Source: Mesorhizobium zhangyense (GTDB lineage: Bacteria; Pseudomonadota; Alphaproteobacteria; Rhizobiales; Rhizobiaceae). From it: 64,000 bases of DNA. The notes beneath the pieces are model-generated. The model did not search any database. It worked only from the letters and a program-made list of their open reading frames with translations, and was not told the origin of the DNA. The position numbers were made by a program, and so were the translations under genes. The DNA lies in the NCBI RefSeq assembly GCF_011045115.1, contig NZ_JAAKZG010000013.1:100429-164428 (forward strand), written 5' to 3'. Shown here piece after piece: positions 37,003 to 46,379 of the stretch. How positions within the stretch are numbered: the first letter of the stretch is position 1; every line of letters begins with the position of its first letter.

Positions 37003-39522
37003 GTGGCCAAGACGACGATCAGCAAGGCGGGCAAGGCAACGGCTGCGGCGGCAGTGAAAAACGATCCGGCCAAGAAAGCCCCAGCGAAAAAGACAGCGGC
37101 GCCGAAGGCGGCTGCCACGACGGCATCCGCGGCTTCCACGAAGGCCGGCTCCAAGGCGCCGAAGGCTGTGAGTGCTGCGAAATCCTCTAAGCCCGCAGCC
37201 GCCAAGCCGGCGGCGAAACCCTCTGCGAAAGCGGCAGCAACCGGCAAGGCAACACCAGCGGCGAAATCGCAGACGAAGCCGGCGGTGAAAGCCGCCGCAG
37301 TCAAACCAGCGGCCAAGGCCGCGCCGGCGAAAGCTGCTAAACCCACTCAAGTGGCCAAGGCAACGGCCAAGCCCGTCGCAAAGACGGCTGCGGCCAAGCC
37401 GGCGGTGAAGACCGCGCCTGCCACCGCAAAGACAAGCTCGAAGAGCTCAAGCCCTGCCAAACCCGTAGCAAAACCAGTAGCCGCAAAATCCGCGCCGTCG
37501 AAATCGCGCGCCAAGCCGGCGACGAAAGCCGCATCCAGCAAGGCGTCGGTTGCTTCATCTCCTGCCGTCGAGCCGGCTGCGAAAGCTGCACTTATCGAGT
37601 TGCCGAATGCTGTGGCAGCCAAGGCCGGTGCGGCGAAGACTGCACCAAAGAAGCCCGCTGCCGCGAAGCCGAAAGCGGTTGCCGCGCCCAAGGTCGCGAA
37701 GCCGGCAGCCAAGGCCGAAACTCCGCCCAAACCCGCAGCTGCCAAGGTGCCGCTGACGAACGGCGCTGCCGGCCATGCAACCCCGGCAAAAGCCGCAGCT
37801 GCGCCGAAAGCAGCCAAGGCTGCCGACAAGCCGTCGGCAAAGAAAACCGCTACGGCGGCGGGGAAGCCGTGGCTGAAAAGCTATTCGTCTGTCGTTCCGG
37901 CCGAAATCGCTCCGCTGGAATTCGATTCCATCGGCGATTTCCTGGTCAACTCGTCCAAGAAATTCGCGACGCGGCCCGCCTTCACCTGCATGGGCAAGAC
38001 GATCACATATGGTGAGCTGGAACGCCAGTCTGCTGCCTTCGGCGCCTGGCTCCAGTCGAAGGGCCTGGCCAAGGGCGCGCGCGTGGCGATCATGATGCCC
38101 AACGTGCTGCAATATCCCGTGGCGATGATGGGCATTCTGCGCGCCGGCTATACGGTGGTGAACGTCAATCCGCTTTACACACCGCGCGAGCTTGAGCACC
38201 AGCTCAAGGATTCGGGTGCGGAAGCAATCATCATCCTTGAGAACTTCGCCACAACGCTTCAGGCAGTAATTGCCAAGACCCCGGTCAAGCACGTCGTCGT
38301 CGCCTCGATGGGCGACATGCTCGGAGTGAAGGGACTGATCGTCAATCTGGTCGTGCGCCGCGTCAAGAAGATGGTTCCGGCCTGGTCGCTGCCGGGCCAT
38401 ACCAAATTCCCGGCGGTGCAGAAGGAAGGGGCCGCGCGCACCTTCAAGCCGGTCAAGTCGGAAGCCGATGACGTCGCCTTCCTGCAATATACCGGCGGCA
38501 CCACGGGCGTGTCGAAGGGCGCGATCCTGCTGCATCGGAACGTTCTGGCCAATGTCGCGCAGAACCTGCTGTGGATGGAAACGGCTTTCGTGAAGAAGCC
38601 GCGGCCGGCAACCCTCACTTTCGTCTGCGCGCTGCCGCTCTATCATATCTATGCGCTGACCGTGAACGCGCTGATGGGCATGCAGCAGGGAGCGCAGAAC
38701 GTGCTGATCCCCAATCCGCGCGACATTCCGGGCTTCGTCAAGGAACTCGCCAAGTATCAGGTCAATGTCTTCCCCGGCCTCAACACGCTGTTCAACGCGC
38801 TGCTCAACAACGAGGATTTCCGCAAGCTCGACTTCAAGCCGCTGCTGCTGTCCTTCGGCGGTGGCATGGCGGTGCAGCGCGGCGTCGCCGATCGCTGGCA
38901 GAAGCTGACCGGCTGCCTGATCTCGGAGGGCTACGGCCTTTCGGAAACCGCACCCGTTGCGACGGCCAACCGGTTCGACGCCGACGCGTTCAGCGGCACG
39001 ATCGGCCTGCCGATCCCCTCCACCGAAATTGCCATCCGCGACGAGGACGGCCGGGATGTGGCGCTCGGCGAGGTCGGCGAAATCTGCATCAAGGGCCCGC
39101 AGGTCATGGCCGGCTACTGGAACCGTCCGGACGAGACAGCCAAGGTGATGACGCCCGACGGCTACTTCAAATCCGGCGACATGGGCTTCATGGACGAGGC
39201 CGGCTACACCAAGATTGTCGACCGCAAGAAGGACATGATCCTGGTCTCCGGTTTCAACGTCTATCCCAATGAGTTGGAGGAGGTCGTCGCCCAGCATCCG
39301 GGCGTGCTGGAAGTGGCGGCAATCGGCGTGCCGGACGAGCATTCGGGCGAAGTGCCAAAACTCTTCGTGGTCAAGAAGGACCCCAACCTGACCGCCGAGG
39401 AACTGCTCGCCTACTGCAAGCAGAACCTGACCGGCTACAAGCGCCCGAAGCTGATCGAATTCCGCACGGAACTGCCGAAGACCAATGTCGGGAAAATTCT
39501 GCGGCGGGAGCTTAGAGGGTAG
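37003..39522 (+). CDS. long-chain acyl-CoA ligase with histone-H1-like N-terminal extension
   Basis: 839 residues from GTG 37003, which follows AGGGAGG. Residues 290-839 are a complete FadD-type ligase: YTGGTTGVSKG (496-506), GYGLSETAPV, KSGDMGFMDEAGY and the C-terminal NVGKILRRELR with the catalytic Lys. Residues 1-287 are low-complexity: by hand count 109 Ala, 57 Lys and only 5 acidic residues, built of KPAAK/AAKP-like units. Bacterial histone-H1-like tails of this composition bind DNA (AlgP, PhaF). The ligase would activate fatty acids at the membrane, granule or elsewhere; the tail adds a possible nucleoid link. FadD is normally about 550-565 residues, so the tail is an addition in the same frame. 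Confidence 0.88.
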   Translation: MAKTTISKAGKATAAAAVKNDPAKKAPAKKTAAPKAAATTASAASTKAGSKAPKAVSAAKSSKPAAAKPAAKPSAKAAATGKATPAAKSQTKPAVKAAAVKPAAKAAPAKAAKPTQVAKATAKPVAKTAAAKPAVKTAPATAKTSSKSSSPAKPVAKPVAAKSAPSKSRAKPATKAASSKASVASSPAVEPAAKAALIELPNAVAAKAGAAKTAPKKPAAAKPKAVAAPKVAKPAAKAETPPKPAAAKVPLTNGAAGHATPAKAAAAPKAAKAADKPSAKKTATAAGKPWLKSYSSVVPAEIAPLEFDSIGDFLVNSSKKFATRPAFTCMGKTITYGELERQSAAFGAWLQSKGLAKGARVAIMMPNVLQYPVAMMGILRAGYTVVNVNPLYTPRELEHQLKDSGAEAIIILENFATTLQAVIAKTPVKHVVVASMGDMLGVKGLIVNLVVRRVKKMVPAWSLPGHTKFPAVQKEGAARTFKPVKSEADDVAFLQYTGGTTGVSKGAILLHRNVLANVAQNLLWMETAFVKKPRPATLTFVCALPLYHIYALTVNALMGMQQGAQNVLIPNPRDIPGFVKELAKYQVNVFPGLNTLFNALLNNEDFRKLDFKPLLLSFGGGMAVQRGVADRWQKLTGCLISEGYGLSETAPVATANRFDADAFSGTIGLPIPSTEIAIRDEDGRDVALGEVGEICIKGPQVMAGYWNRPDETAKVMTPDGYFKSGDMGFMDEAGYTKIVDRKKDMILVSGFNVYPNELEEVVAQHPGVLEVAAIGVPDEHSGEVPKLFVVKKDPNLTAEELLAYCKQNLTGYKRPKLIEFRTELPKTNVGKILRRELRG

Positions 39523-39547
39523 TCCGACCGGATTTTCACCGTTGACC

Positions 39548-39588
39548 GTCTTGCGTGTCTCCCCCGATCCGCGGGAGACACGCAAGAC
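39548..39588. terminator. 16-pair perfect inverted repeat after the acyl-CoA ligase
   Basis: GTCTTGCGTGTCTCCC (39548-39563) pairs perfectly with GGGAGACACGCAAGAC (39573-39588) around a 9-base loop, 26 bases after the ligase stop. No T-run follows, so it may end transcription with help from Rho, or protect the 3' end. Confidence 0.55.
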
Positions 39589-39657
39589 TGATCGCGTCCA
39601 GCCGTATTCGGAACCGCTGCAGGACGCTGGACGGCGATTACCAACCTCGGACACCGC

Positions 39658-40314
39658 ATGAAGAATCTGTTTGTCGTAACGCACACCCAGTCCATCCATC
39701 ATATGGAGAACAAGGTGGGTGGCTGGTACGATACCGGCCTGACCCCGCAAGGCGAGAACGAAGCAAAAGCGACAGCTGCGCGGCTGGCGGCGTTGGTTGG
39801 TGACAGCAACGTCGAGATTTATAGTTCGGACCTTCTGCGCGCATCTCAAACCGCGGCTGCCATTTCCGAGCGCTTTCGGCAGCCGTTCTTCCAGACTGCC
39901 GATCTGCGTGAAATCAGCTATGGTTCAGCAGGCGGAAAGGCGCAGGAATGGTTGGACGCACGTTACGTCCCGGCGCCGGACCACAATCGGCTAGATCATC
40001 GCGGCGGTATCGACGATGCGGAGACACGTCGCGAGGTTGCGGCCCGCGTCTTTCGCTGTGTGAATGCGATCGTGGAGCGGGACTGCGAGACACAGATTAT
40101 CGTGACACACGGTTTTGCGCTTACTCTCGTTATAGCAGCGTGGATCAAGATGCCGATCGAAGCCGCCGGCTTCGTAAGTTTTCCCGCCAAATCCGGAAGC
40201 ATCACGCATTTGCGTCAGGACGATTTCTGGAGAAACCGGTCCGTGATCAGCCTTGCTGACGTCTCCCATTTGACGCAGAGCCAAATCTCGGCGCCGGAAG
40301 ACCGTCGCGCATAG
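39658..40314 (+). CDS. histidine phosphatase family protein with variant RHG motif
   Basis: 218 residues, phosphoglycerate-mutase-like fold. The usual catalytic R-H-G reads Thr8-His9-Thr10 here (FVVTHTQSIHHMENKVGGWYDTGLTPQGENEA), keeping the nucleophilic His but losing the first Arg. The second conserved His is in VTHGFALT. Such T-H-x proteins form a known subgroup with a VGGWYD segment. Substrate unknown. Single gene between the ligase hairpin and the convergent HAD gene. Confidence 0.8.
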   Translation: MKNLFVVTHTQSIHHMENKVGGWYDTGLTPQGENEAKATAARLAALVGDSNVEIYSSDLLRASQTAAAISERFRQPFFQTADLREISYGSAGGKAQEWLDARYVPAPDHNRLDHRGGIDDAETRREVAARVFRCVNAIVERDCETQIIVTHGFALTLVIAAWIKMPIEAAGFVSFPAKSGSITHLRQDDFWRNRSVISLADVSHLTQSQISAPEDRRA

Positions 40315-40360
40315 CCTTTGCACCAGACTTTCCGGTATGAGCCGCAATTGCTGGCGAGGG

Positions 40361-41068
40361 TCAGGCCGACGCCAGATACCCCGGCAAATCTGCGATCGAA
40401 TCCAGAATGACATCCGCCAGTGGCGCCAGCGTCTCGCGCGTTCCGGTGCCGCTGAGCACGCCGATGGCAAGTCCTGCGCCGCCGGCCTTGGCCATTTCGA
40501 GGTCGTGGCGGTTGTCGCCGACCATGGCGATCTCAGAGGGCTTCAAGCCGGTCAGGTCGGCGAAGGCGTGGATCGCGTCGGGGGCGGGCTTGGGGTTGGC
40601 GACGGCGTCGTAACCGTAAGCGGCATCGAACATTTGCGCCACGCCGAGCGCCAGCAGGGTTTTCTCCGCGCCGCCGGTGGAGTCGTTGGTCGCCACGCCG
40701 AGCCGGAAGCCGGAGCCATGCAGGCTGGAGATCGCGTCCTTGCTGCCCGGCAGCGGCACGGAGGCTGCCGCACCTTCTTCCGCGGTGAAGGTGTCGAAGC
40801 CGACCGTCATCGCCTGGCGTTCTTCAACGCCGATTTCCGGATACCACAGCGCCACGATGTCGGCATTGGTGCCTGCGGCAAAGACCGAGTCGGCCCTAAA
40901 ACACTTCCGGTCGAAATCGTAGCCGGCTTCAGCCATCAGCGCATCCGCTCTAACGCGGTCGCCGTCGGCCGCTTTCAGCGCCATGCGATCGCCGATGGCG
41001 AACCATGTTTTCTGGAAGTCGATCAGTGTCCCGTCCTTATCGAACAGGATGCCTTTGATGCCGTTCAA
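40361..41068 (-). CDS. HAD-family phosphatase (phosphoglycolate phosphatase-like)
   Basis: 235 residues from TTG 41068; no ATG is available before the first motif. HAD motif I is LFDKDGT (Asp10, Asp12). Motif II is GVATNDS, a lysine follows in PKPAPD, and motif IV is MVGDNRHD. The helical cap between I and II fits the Gph/PGP class. It is 6 bases downstream of pgi and probably co-transcribed; it may remove a phosphate from a sugar-phosphate by-product, but substrate is not determinable. Confidence 0.82.
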   Translation of the reverse strand: MNGIKGILFDKDGTLIDFQKTWFAIGDRMALKAADGDRVRADALMAEAGYDFDRKCFRADSVFAAGTNADIVALWYPEIGVEERQAMTVGFDTFTAEEGAAASVPLPGSKDAISSLHGSGFRLGVATNDSTGGAEKTLLALGVAQMFDAAYGYDAVANPKPAPDAIHAFADLTGLKPSEIAMVGDNRHDLEMAKAGGAGLAIGVLSGTGTRETLAPLADVILDSIADLPGYLASA

Positions 41069-41074
41069 GATAAT

Positions 41075-42724
41075 CTACCCCGCTGCCCTTAGCTGGTGGA
41101 TATGACGCACCAGACCGGCGGTCGAGGCGTCGTTGCGCGCGGCATCTTCCGTTCCTTCAACGACAGGCAGAAGACCAGTCGCCAGTTCCTTGCCGAGTTC
41201 GACACCCCACTGGTCGAAGGAATTGATGCCGTAGAGCACCCCTTCCACGAAAACACGATGTTCGTAAAGTGCGATCAGCCGCCCCAGCATATGCGGGTCG
41301 AGTTTGCGATAGAGAAGTGTCACCGACGGCCGGTTGCCCGGGAACACGCGGTGAGGCGCGACGCGGTCGACCTCCTCCACCGGCATGCCTTTGGTCAGCA
41401 TCTGCCGGCGTGCTTCCTCCAGCGTGCGGCCCTTCATCAAGGCTTCGGACTGCGCCAGGCAATTGGCAAGCAGAAGGTCGTGATGGTGGCGAAGCTCCGG
41501 CTCATGCCCTTCGGCCGCCGCGAGGAACTCGACCGGGATGATGTCCGTGCCCTGGTGCAGAAGCTGGAAGAAGGCGTGCTGGCCGTTGGTGCCGGGTTCG
41601 CCCCACACCAGCGGGCCGGTCGGCGTCGTCACGCGCAAGCCGTTGACGGTGACCTGCTTGCCGTTCGATTCCATGTCGAGCTGCTGCAGATAGGCCGGCA
41701 GCCGCGACAGACGCTGGTCGTAGGGGATGACCGCGCGCGCCGGATAGCCGCAGACCACGCGGTGGAAATAGCCGATCAGCCCCATCACCACCGGGATATT
41801 CTTCAACAGCGGCGCTGTCTTGAAATGCTGGTCCATTTCATGCGCGCCGGCGAGGAAATCGCGAAAATTCTTCGGCCCAACTGCGATCATGATCGGCAGG
41901 CCGATTGCCGACCACAGCGAATAGCGTCCGCCGACCCAGTCCCAGAAGCCGAACACCCGCTCCGGCGCGATGCCGAAGCTTGCTACCTTGTCGAGCGCGG
42001 TCGAGACGGCGGCGAAATGCTTCGACACGGCTTCCTTGCCCAGCGCCTTTTCCACCCATTTGCGGGCAGTCTCGGCGTTGGTCATCGTCTCGATGGTGGT
42101 GAAGGTCTTGGAAGCGATGATGAACAGCGTCGTTTCGGGCTCAAGACCCTTCAGCGTGTCATGGATGTGCGCGCCGTCGACATTGGAGACGTAATGCGCG
42201 CGCGGCCCGTCATGGTAGGGTGCCAGCGCCAGCGTCGCCATCGCCGGGCCGAGGTCGGAGCCGCCGATGCCGATATTGACGATGTCGGTGATCTTCTTGC
42301 CCGTCGCGCCCGGTGCAGCACCGGACCGCACGGCGTCGGCGAAGGCGGCCATCGCATCCAGTACCGCCCGCACGTCGCCCATCACATCCTTGCCATCCAG
42401 TAGCACCGTGTCGCCGGGGCCGTCGCGCAGGGCCGTATGCAGCACGGCGCGCCCTTCCGTGACGTTGATTTTCTTGCCCGAGAACATGCCATCCCGGCGC
42501 TCCGGCAGCCGGGCCGCGTGCGCCAGCTTGTCCAGCAGTGCCATGGTGTCAGCCGTGACGGCGCATTTGGACCAGTCCAACAAAAGGTCGCCATCAGTCA
42601 GCGAGAACTTGGCGAAACGCTGGGGATCGGCCTTGAAGGCCTCGCGCATGTTTTTCGGCGTGTCGGCCTGATCGTCGCGAAGCGCCGTCAGCGCGGAGTG
42701 AAGGGGGGCGTCGGTCACGGCCAT
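41075..42724 (-). CDS. pgi: glucose-6-phosphate isomerase
   Basis: 549 residues, full length for bacterial Pgi. Signature segments are present: [13 protein letters not shown] (substrate phosphate site), [18 protein letters not shown] and [18 protein letters not shown] (with catalytic Glu and His). It interconverts glucose-6-phosphate and fructose-6-phosphate in the cytoplasm. Fructose-6-phosphate also leads to GDP-mannose, the substrate of the gmd product encoded 4 kb away. Confidence 0.95.
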   Translation of the reverse strand: MAVTDAPLHSALTALRDDQADTPKNMREAFKADPQRFAKFSLTDGDLLLDWSKCAVTADTMALLDKLAHAARLPERRDGMFSGKKINVTEGRAVLHTALRDGPGDTVLLDGKDVMGDVRAVLDAMAAFADAVRSGAAPGATGKKITDIVNIGIGGSDLGPAMATLALAPYHDGPRAHYVSNVDGAHIHDTLKGLEPETTLFIIASKTFTTIETMTNAETARKWVEKALGKEAVSKHFAAVSTALDKVASFGIAPERVFGFWDWVGGRYSLWSAIGLPIMIAVGPKNFRDFLAGAHEMDQHFKTAPLLKNIPVVMGLIGYFHRVVCGYPARAVIPYDQRLSRLPAYLQQLDMESNGKQVTVNGLRVTTPTGPLVWGEPGTNGQHAFFQLLHQGTDIIPVEFLAAAEGHEPELRHHHDLLLANCLAQSEALMKGRTLEEARRQMLTKGMPVEEVDRVAPHRVFPGNRPSVTLLYRKLDPHMLGRLIALYEHRVFVEGVLYGINSFDQWGVELGKELATGLLPVVEGTEDAARNDASTAGLVRHIHQLRAAG

Positions 42725-42923
42725 TCTCCAAAATTTCTCTGCAGCAATGATTTCAGTTCACCTTATCAGACCACTCAGATCATGGAGAGAGTTTGACGCT
42801 CGTGTGGATGAAAATTTCAATCGATTTGAGTTTTCTGGCCCACGCTGGCGCGGAGTCGGGCCGTCAAGGGATAGATCACTGGCATAAATCCTTACGATTA
42901 GAAAAATTCATTGGCGCAACCGG

Positions 42924-42953
42924 TTGGACCACAGATACGCTCCAATGGTCCAA
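42924..42953. promoter_or_regulatory. candidate autoregulatory operator of the MocR-type gene
   Basis: TTGGACCA (42924-42931) and TGGTCCAA (42946-42953) form a perfect 8-base inverted pair with 14 bases between, 38 bases before the chosen MocR start. The spacing between half-site centres is two helical turns. Binding is inferred from position. Confidence 0.55.
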
Positions 42954-42990
42954 AAAGAGAAAAATACTGCGCCTGTTTAAGGAAACGCTC

Positions 42991-44484
42991 ATGCCACAGA
43001 GAAACGATTCGGCCATATGGTCGGGGCTGTTCCGTATTTCGGCGGAGTCGGGCCAGACCCTTCAGGCCCAGATTCGCCAAGCGATTGTCGCCGCCATTCT
43101 CGACCGCCAGATCGCCGCTTCCATGCCGTTGCCGTCCTGCCGCATCCTGGCCGAAAAGCTCGGCGTCGCGCGAGGCACCGTGGTTTTGGCCTTCCAGCAG
43201 CTTGTCGACCAGGGCTTTCTCGTCGCGCGCGAGCGGCGTGGCCACTTCGTCAATCCGGAAGTGCTGGCAACGCCGGCCAAGCCGCAGCAGAAGTCTATCG
43301 ACCAGGCCAATGAGATCGACTGGAAGTCGCGCCGGCAGATCGCCGCAAGCGATATGCCGCGCCCGGCCAAGCAGGAAAACTGGATCAAGTCTTCCTACCC
43401 CTTCGTCTACGGTCAGTTCGATCCGGCGCTGTTTCCGACTGCCGAATGGCGCGAATGCAACCGCATGGCGCTGGCCGTTCTCGAAATCCGCAACTGGGCA
43501 GCCGACATGGTCGATCGCGACGACCCGCTGCTGATCGAGCAGATCCAGGCGCGTCTGCTGCCGCGGCGCGGCATCTTCGCCAATCCGGACGAGATCATCG
43601 TCACGCTCGGTGCACAGCACGCGCTCTATATGCTGGCGACGCTTCTTATGACCAAGGGCAGCAAGGTCGCCATGGAAGACCCGGGCTATCCCGACGCGCG
43701 CTCGATCTTCCGGCTCGCCGGTGCCGACATCCATCCGACCCCGGTGGACCAGTCGGGCATCGTCACTTCCTCGATCCCGAACGATGCCGGCTTCGTCTTC
43801 GTGACCCCGAGCCATCATTGCCCGACCATGGTGCCGCTCAGCGCCGAGCGCCGGCAGGATCTTCTGGCGCGCGCCAGCCGTCACAACCAGATCATCATCG
43901 AGGACGGCTATGACAGCCAGTTGCTCGATGAAGCGCCGCAGCAGGCGTTGAAGAGCATCGACCGTTCGGGCCGCGTCATCTATGTCGGCTCCATGTCGAA
44001 GACCTTGGCGCCAGGCCTGCGGCTCGGCTACATCGTCGCCTCGGCCGATCTTATCTCCGAACTCAGGGCGCTGCGCCGCTTCATGCTGCGCCACCCGCCG
44101 GCAAACAACCAGCGCGCCGTGGCTTTGTTCCTGTCGCTCGGCCATCACGAGGCGCTGGTGCGCCGCCTGTCGTCGGCCTTTGACGAACGGCGCAAGCGTC
44201 TGGTCCAGGCGATCTCGGCCTTCCTGCCGGAATGGCGCTCGACGGATTCGGCTGGCGGCACATCGTTGTGGCTGGAAGGGCCGCGCGGCACGGATTCGCG
44301 CGGGCTTTCAGAAGCGGCCGCAGCGCGCAGCGTCATTATAGAACCGGGCGACCGTTTCTTCGACCAGGCCGACAAGCCGTCGCGCTTCATGCGGCTTGGC
44401 ATTTCGTCGATCGCGCTCCAGCACATCGAGCCTGGTATCCGCGAACTGGCAACGGCAGCCGGACGTAGGCCAGCCGCGGCCTAA
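42991..44484 (+). CDS. MocR-type regulator (GntR helix-turn-helix fused to PLP aminotransferase fold)
   Basis: 497 residues from ATG 42991 (AAGGAAA upstream); the open frame back to 42793 spans the operator and is not coding. Residues 20-85 are a GntR winged helix (LPSCRILAEKLGVARGTVVLAFQQLVDQGFLVARERRGHFV). Residues 130-490 are an aminotransferase class I domain with the PLP lysine at 337 (GSMSKTLAPGLRLGY) and the Asp of IIIEDGYDSQ. MocR proteins use PLP-bound amines or aldehydes as effectors. The MttB gene lies 231 bases downstream in the same direction, so a methylamine or betaine-like effector is plausible (inference). Confidence 0.9.
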   Translation: MPQRNDSAIWSGLFRISAESGQTLQAQIRQAIVAAILDRQIAASMPLPSCRILAEKLGVARGTVVLAFQQLVDQGFLVARERRGHFVNPEVLATPAKPQQKSIDQANEIDWKSRRQIAASDMPRPAKQENWIKSSYPFVYGQFDPALFPTAEWRECNRMALAVLEIRNWAADMVDRDDPLLIEQIQARLLPRRGIFANPDEIIVTLGAQHALYMLATLLMTKGSKVAMEDPGYPDARSIFRLAGADIHPTPVDQSGIVTSSIPNDAGFVFVTPSHHCPTMVPLSAERRQDLLARASRHNQIIIEDGYDSQLLDEAPQQALKSIDRSGRVIYVGSMSKTLAPGLRLGYIVASADLISELRALRRFMLRHPPANNQRAVALFLSLGHHEALVRRLSSAFDERRKRLVQAISAFLPEWRSTDSAGGTSLWLEGPRGTDSRGLSEAAAARSVIIEPGDRFFDQADKPSRFMRLGISSIALQHIEPGIRELATAAGRRPAAA

Positions 44485-44576
44485 CCGTAGCCCTCCCAAG
44501 CTGCGATGACCTCGCCTGCGCATTCCGACGGATGCGCAGGCGCTTCATCGAATCCAGCCTGAACAAGCCGCATTCT

Positions 44577-44607
44577 GTGGCCCATCTGGCGGAAATCCGT
44601 GGCCCAT
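44577..44607. promoter_or_regulatory. direct repeat GTGGCCCAT x2 upstream of the MttB-family gene
   Basis: GTGGCCCAT occurs at 44577-44585 and 44599-44607, 22 bases apart start to start (two helical turns), in the gap between the MocR and MttB genes. MocR/GntR-type proteins often bind direct repeats at this kind of spacing. No clear -35/-10 pair could be fixed. Confidence 0.4.
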
Positions 44608-44715
44608 ACGCACGCCGTTTGGCCGCTGCATAGTCTTGCAATCAAGGGGAACGAAGCAGCGTGACCGAAGGCACATTCGGCGCGGGGATGCTTCCAAAAT
44701 ACGGTGGAGGTTTCG

Positions 44716-46305
44716 ATGTCGACCGCCCTGGAACAGCATGACCATACGGCAGCAGATCAACGTTCCCGCCGTTCCGGCGGCCGGGAAGCGCGGCGCGCCA
44801 TGCGTGCAGCCCCCTTGGCGGACGACGTCCGCCCCATTCGTCCCGGGCTGGAAGGCGGCAGGTACAAGCCGTTGGGCCAGAACGATCTCGAAAGAATCCA
44901 CGAGGCGGTCCTGACCCTTCTGGAAACTGTCGGTTTCGCCAATGCAATTCCAAGCTGTATCGAGGCGCTGACCCGCGTCGGCGCAAGCTACAGTGCCGAC
45001 GGCCGCATCCGCTTTCCCCGTGAATTGGTCATGTCGACCGTCAGGACCGCCGCGCGCAACTTCACGCTGCACGGCCAGGATCCCAGGCACGACATGGTGA
45101 TTCAGGGCAAGCGCGTCCATTACGGCACGGCGGGGGCCGCCGTGCATCTGGTCGACGTCGAAAAGCGCGAATACCGCGAATCGCTGTTGCAGGACATCTA
45201 TGACGCCGCCCGCATCGTCGACGGGCTCGACAACATCCATTTCTTCCAGCGGCCGATGGTGCCACGCGACATCCCAGATCCCGCCGATATGGACTTCAAC
45301 ACGCTCTATGCCTGCGTCATGGGCACGTCGAAGCATGTCGGCACCAGCTTCACCGTGCGCGAGAACGTAGCACCCGCCTTGGAGATGCTCTACGCGATTG
45401 CCGGCGGCGAGGAGAATTTCCGCGCCCGGCCGTTCGTCTCCAACTCCAACTGCTTCGTCGTGCCGCCGATGAAATTCGCGGAGGACGCCTGCGGCGTGCT
45501 TGAAGCCTGCGTGGAGGGTGGCATTCCCATCCTGCTGCTTTCGGCGGGGCAGGCGGGCGCTACTGCACCGGCGGCAATCGCGGGCGCGGTGGTTCAGGCC
45601 GTTGCCGAGGTGCTGGCCGGTCTCGTTTACGTCAACGCGCTGAAACCCGGTCATCCGGCGATCTTCGGCACCTGGCCATTCGTGTCGGACCTGCGCACCG
45701 GCGCGATGTCGGGCGGCTCGGCCGAGCAGGCGCTGCTGACGGCGGCCTGCGCGCAGATGGCGCAATTCTACGACCTGCCGGGCGGCTCGGCTGCCGGCAT
45801 GGCCGATTCCAAGCTGCCCGATATCCAGTCCGGCTACGAAAAGGGCATCACCAATGTCATGGCCGGGCTGTCGGGGCTCAATCTCGTCTATGAGTCAGCC
45901 GGTATGCACGCCTCGCTTCTCGGTTTCTGCCTGGAAAGCCTGATCATCGACAACGACATGCTCGGCCATTGCCAGCGCTGCGTGCGCGGCATCGAGGTCA
46001 CCGACGAGGCGCTGTCGATTGATACGATCACGGAAGTCTGCATGAACGGGCCAGGCCATTATCTCGGCAACGAGCAGACGTTGAGGCTGATGCAGACCGA
46101 ATATTTCTATCCTGCAATCGGCGATCGCTTCAGTCCAAAGGAATGGAACGAGAAGGGTCGGCCCGACATTTTGCAGCGCGCGATCGTTGAAAAGAAAAAG
46201 ATACTGGCCGAGCGCTTCCCGCGCCACGTTCCCAAGAATATCGATGATCGCCTGCGCGCACGTTTTGAAAATATCCTCCTGCCGCGCAGCGGCATGGGCG
46301 GTTAA
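44716..46305 (+). CDS. MttB-superfamily (trimethylamine methyltransferase-like) protein without pyrrolysine
   Basis: 529 residues from ATG 44716, with GGAGG five bases upstream (GTG 44704 is in frame but badly placed). After a polar N-terminus the protein is a TIM-barrel MttB domain: [49 protein letters not shown] and [32 protein letters not shown]. There is no in-frame TAG, so it belongs to the non-Pyl branch, in which MtgB moves a methyl group from glycine betaine to a corrinoid protein. No corrinoid protein or RamA-like activase is adjacent. The methyl donor and acceptor are unknown. Confidence 0.85.
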   Translation: MSTALEQHDHTAADQRSRRSGGREARRAMRAAPLADDVRPIRPGLEGGRYKPLGQNDLERIHEAVLTLLETVGFANAIPSCIEALTRVGASYSADGRIRFPRELVMSTVRTAARNFTLHGQDPRHDMVIQGKRVHYGTAGAAVHLVDVEKREYRESLLQDIYDAARIVDGLDNIHFFQRPMVPRDIPDPADMDFNTLYACVMGTSKHVGTSFTVRENVAPALEMLYAIAGGEENFRARPFVSNSNCFVVPPMKFAEDACGVLEACVEGGIPILLLSAGQAGATAPAAIAGAVVQAVAEVLAGLVYVNALKPGHPAIFGTWPFVSDLRTGAMSGGSAEQALLTAACAQMAQFYDLPGGSAAGMADSKLPDIQSGYEKGITNVMAGLSGLNLVYESAGMHASLLGFCLESLIIDNDMLGHCQRCVRGIEVTDEALSIDTITEVCMNGPGHYLGNEQTLRLMQTEYFYPAIGDRFSPKEWNEKGRPDILQRAIVEKKKILAERFPRHVPKNIDDRLRARFENILLPRSGMGG

Positions 46306-46379
46306 GTGCGGAATCACCACAGTTGATTGATGGCGGCGTTGCCTCTAAGGAGTTGCCCGTCATCAAGTGGAATCAAGAT

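Noticed and set aside
36667..37350. Antisense frames over the Ala/Lys-rich tail as independent proteins
   Set aside because: The mirrored low-complexity sequence keeps several frames open; only the plus frame has a ribosome site and joins an enzyme domain.
37555..39849. 764-residue open frame on the minus strand
   Set aside because: Antisense to the acyl-CoA ligase, with shadow composition and no domain.
44716..46305. Pyrrolysine-containing trimethylamine methyltransferase
   Set aside because: No in-frame TAG interrupts the gene and no pyl genes are present, so it is the non-Pyl branch.
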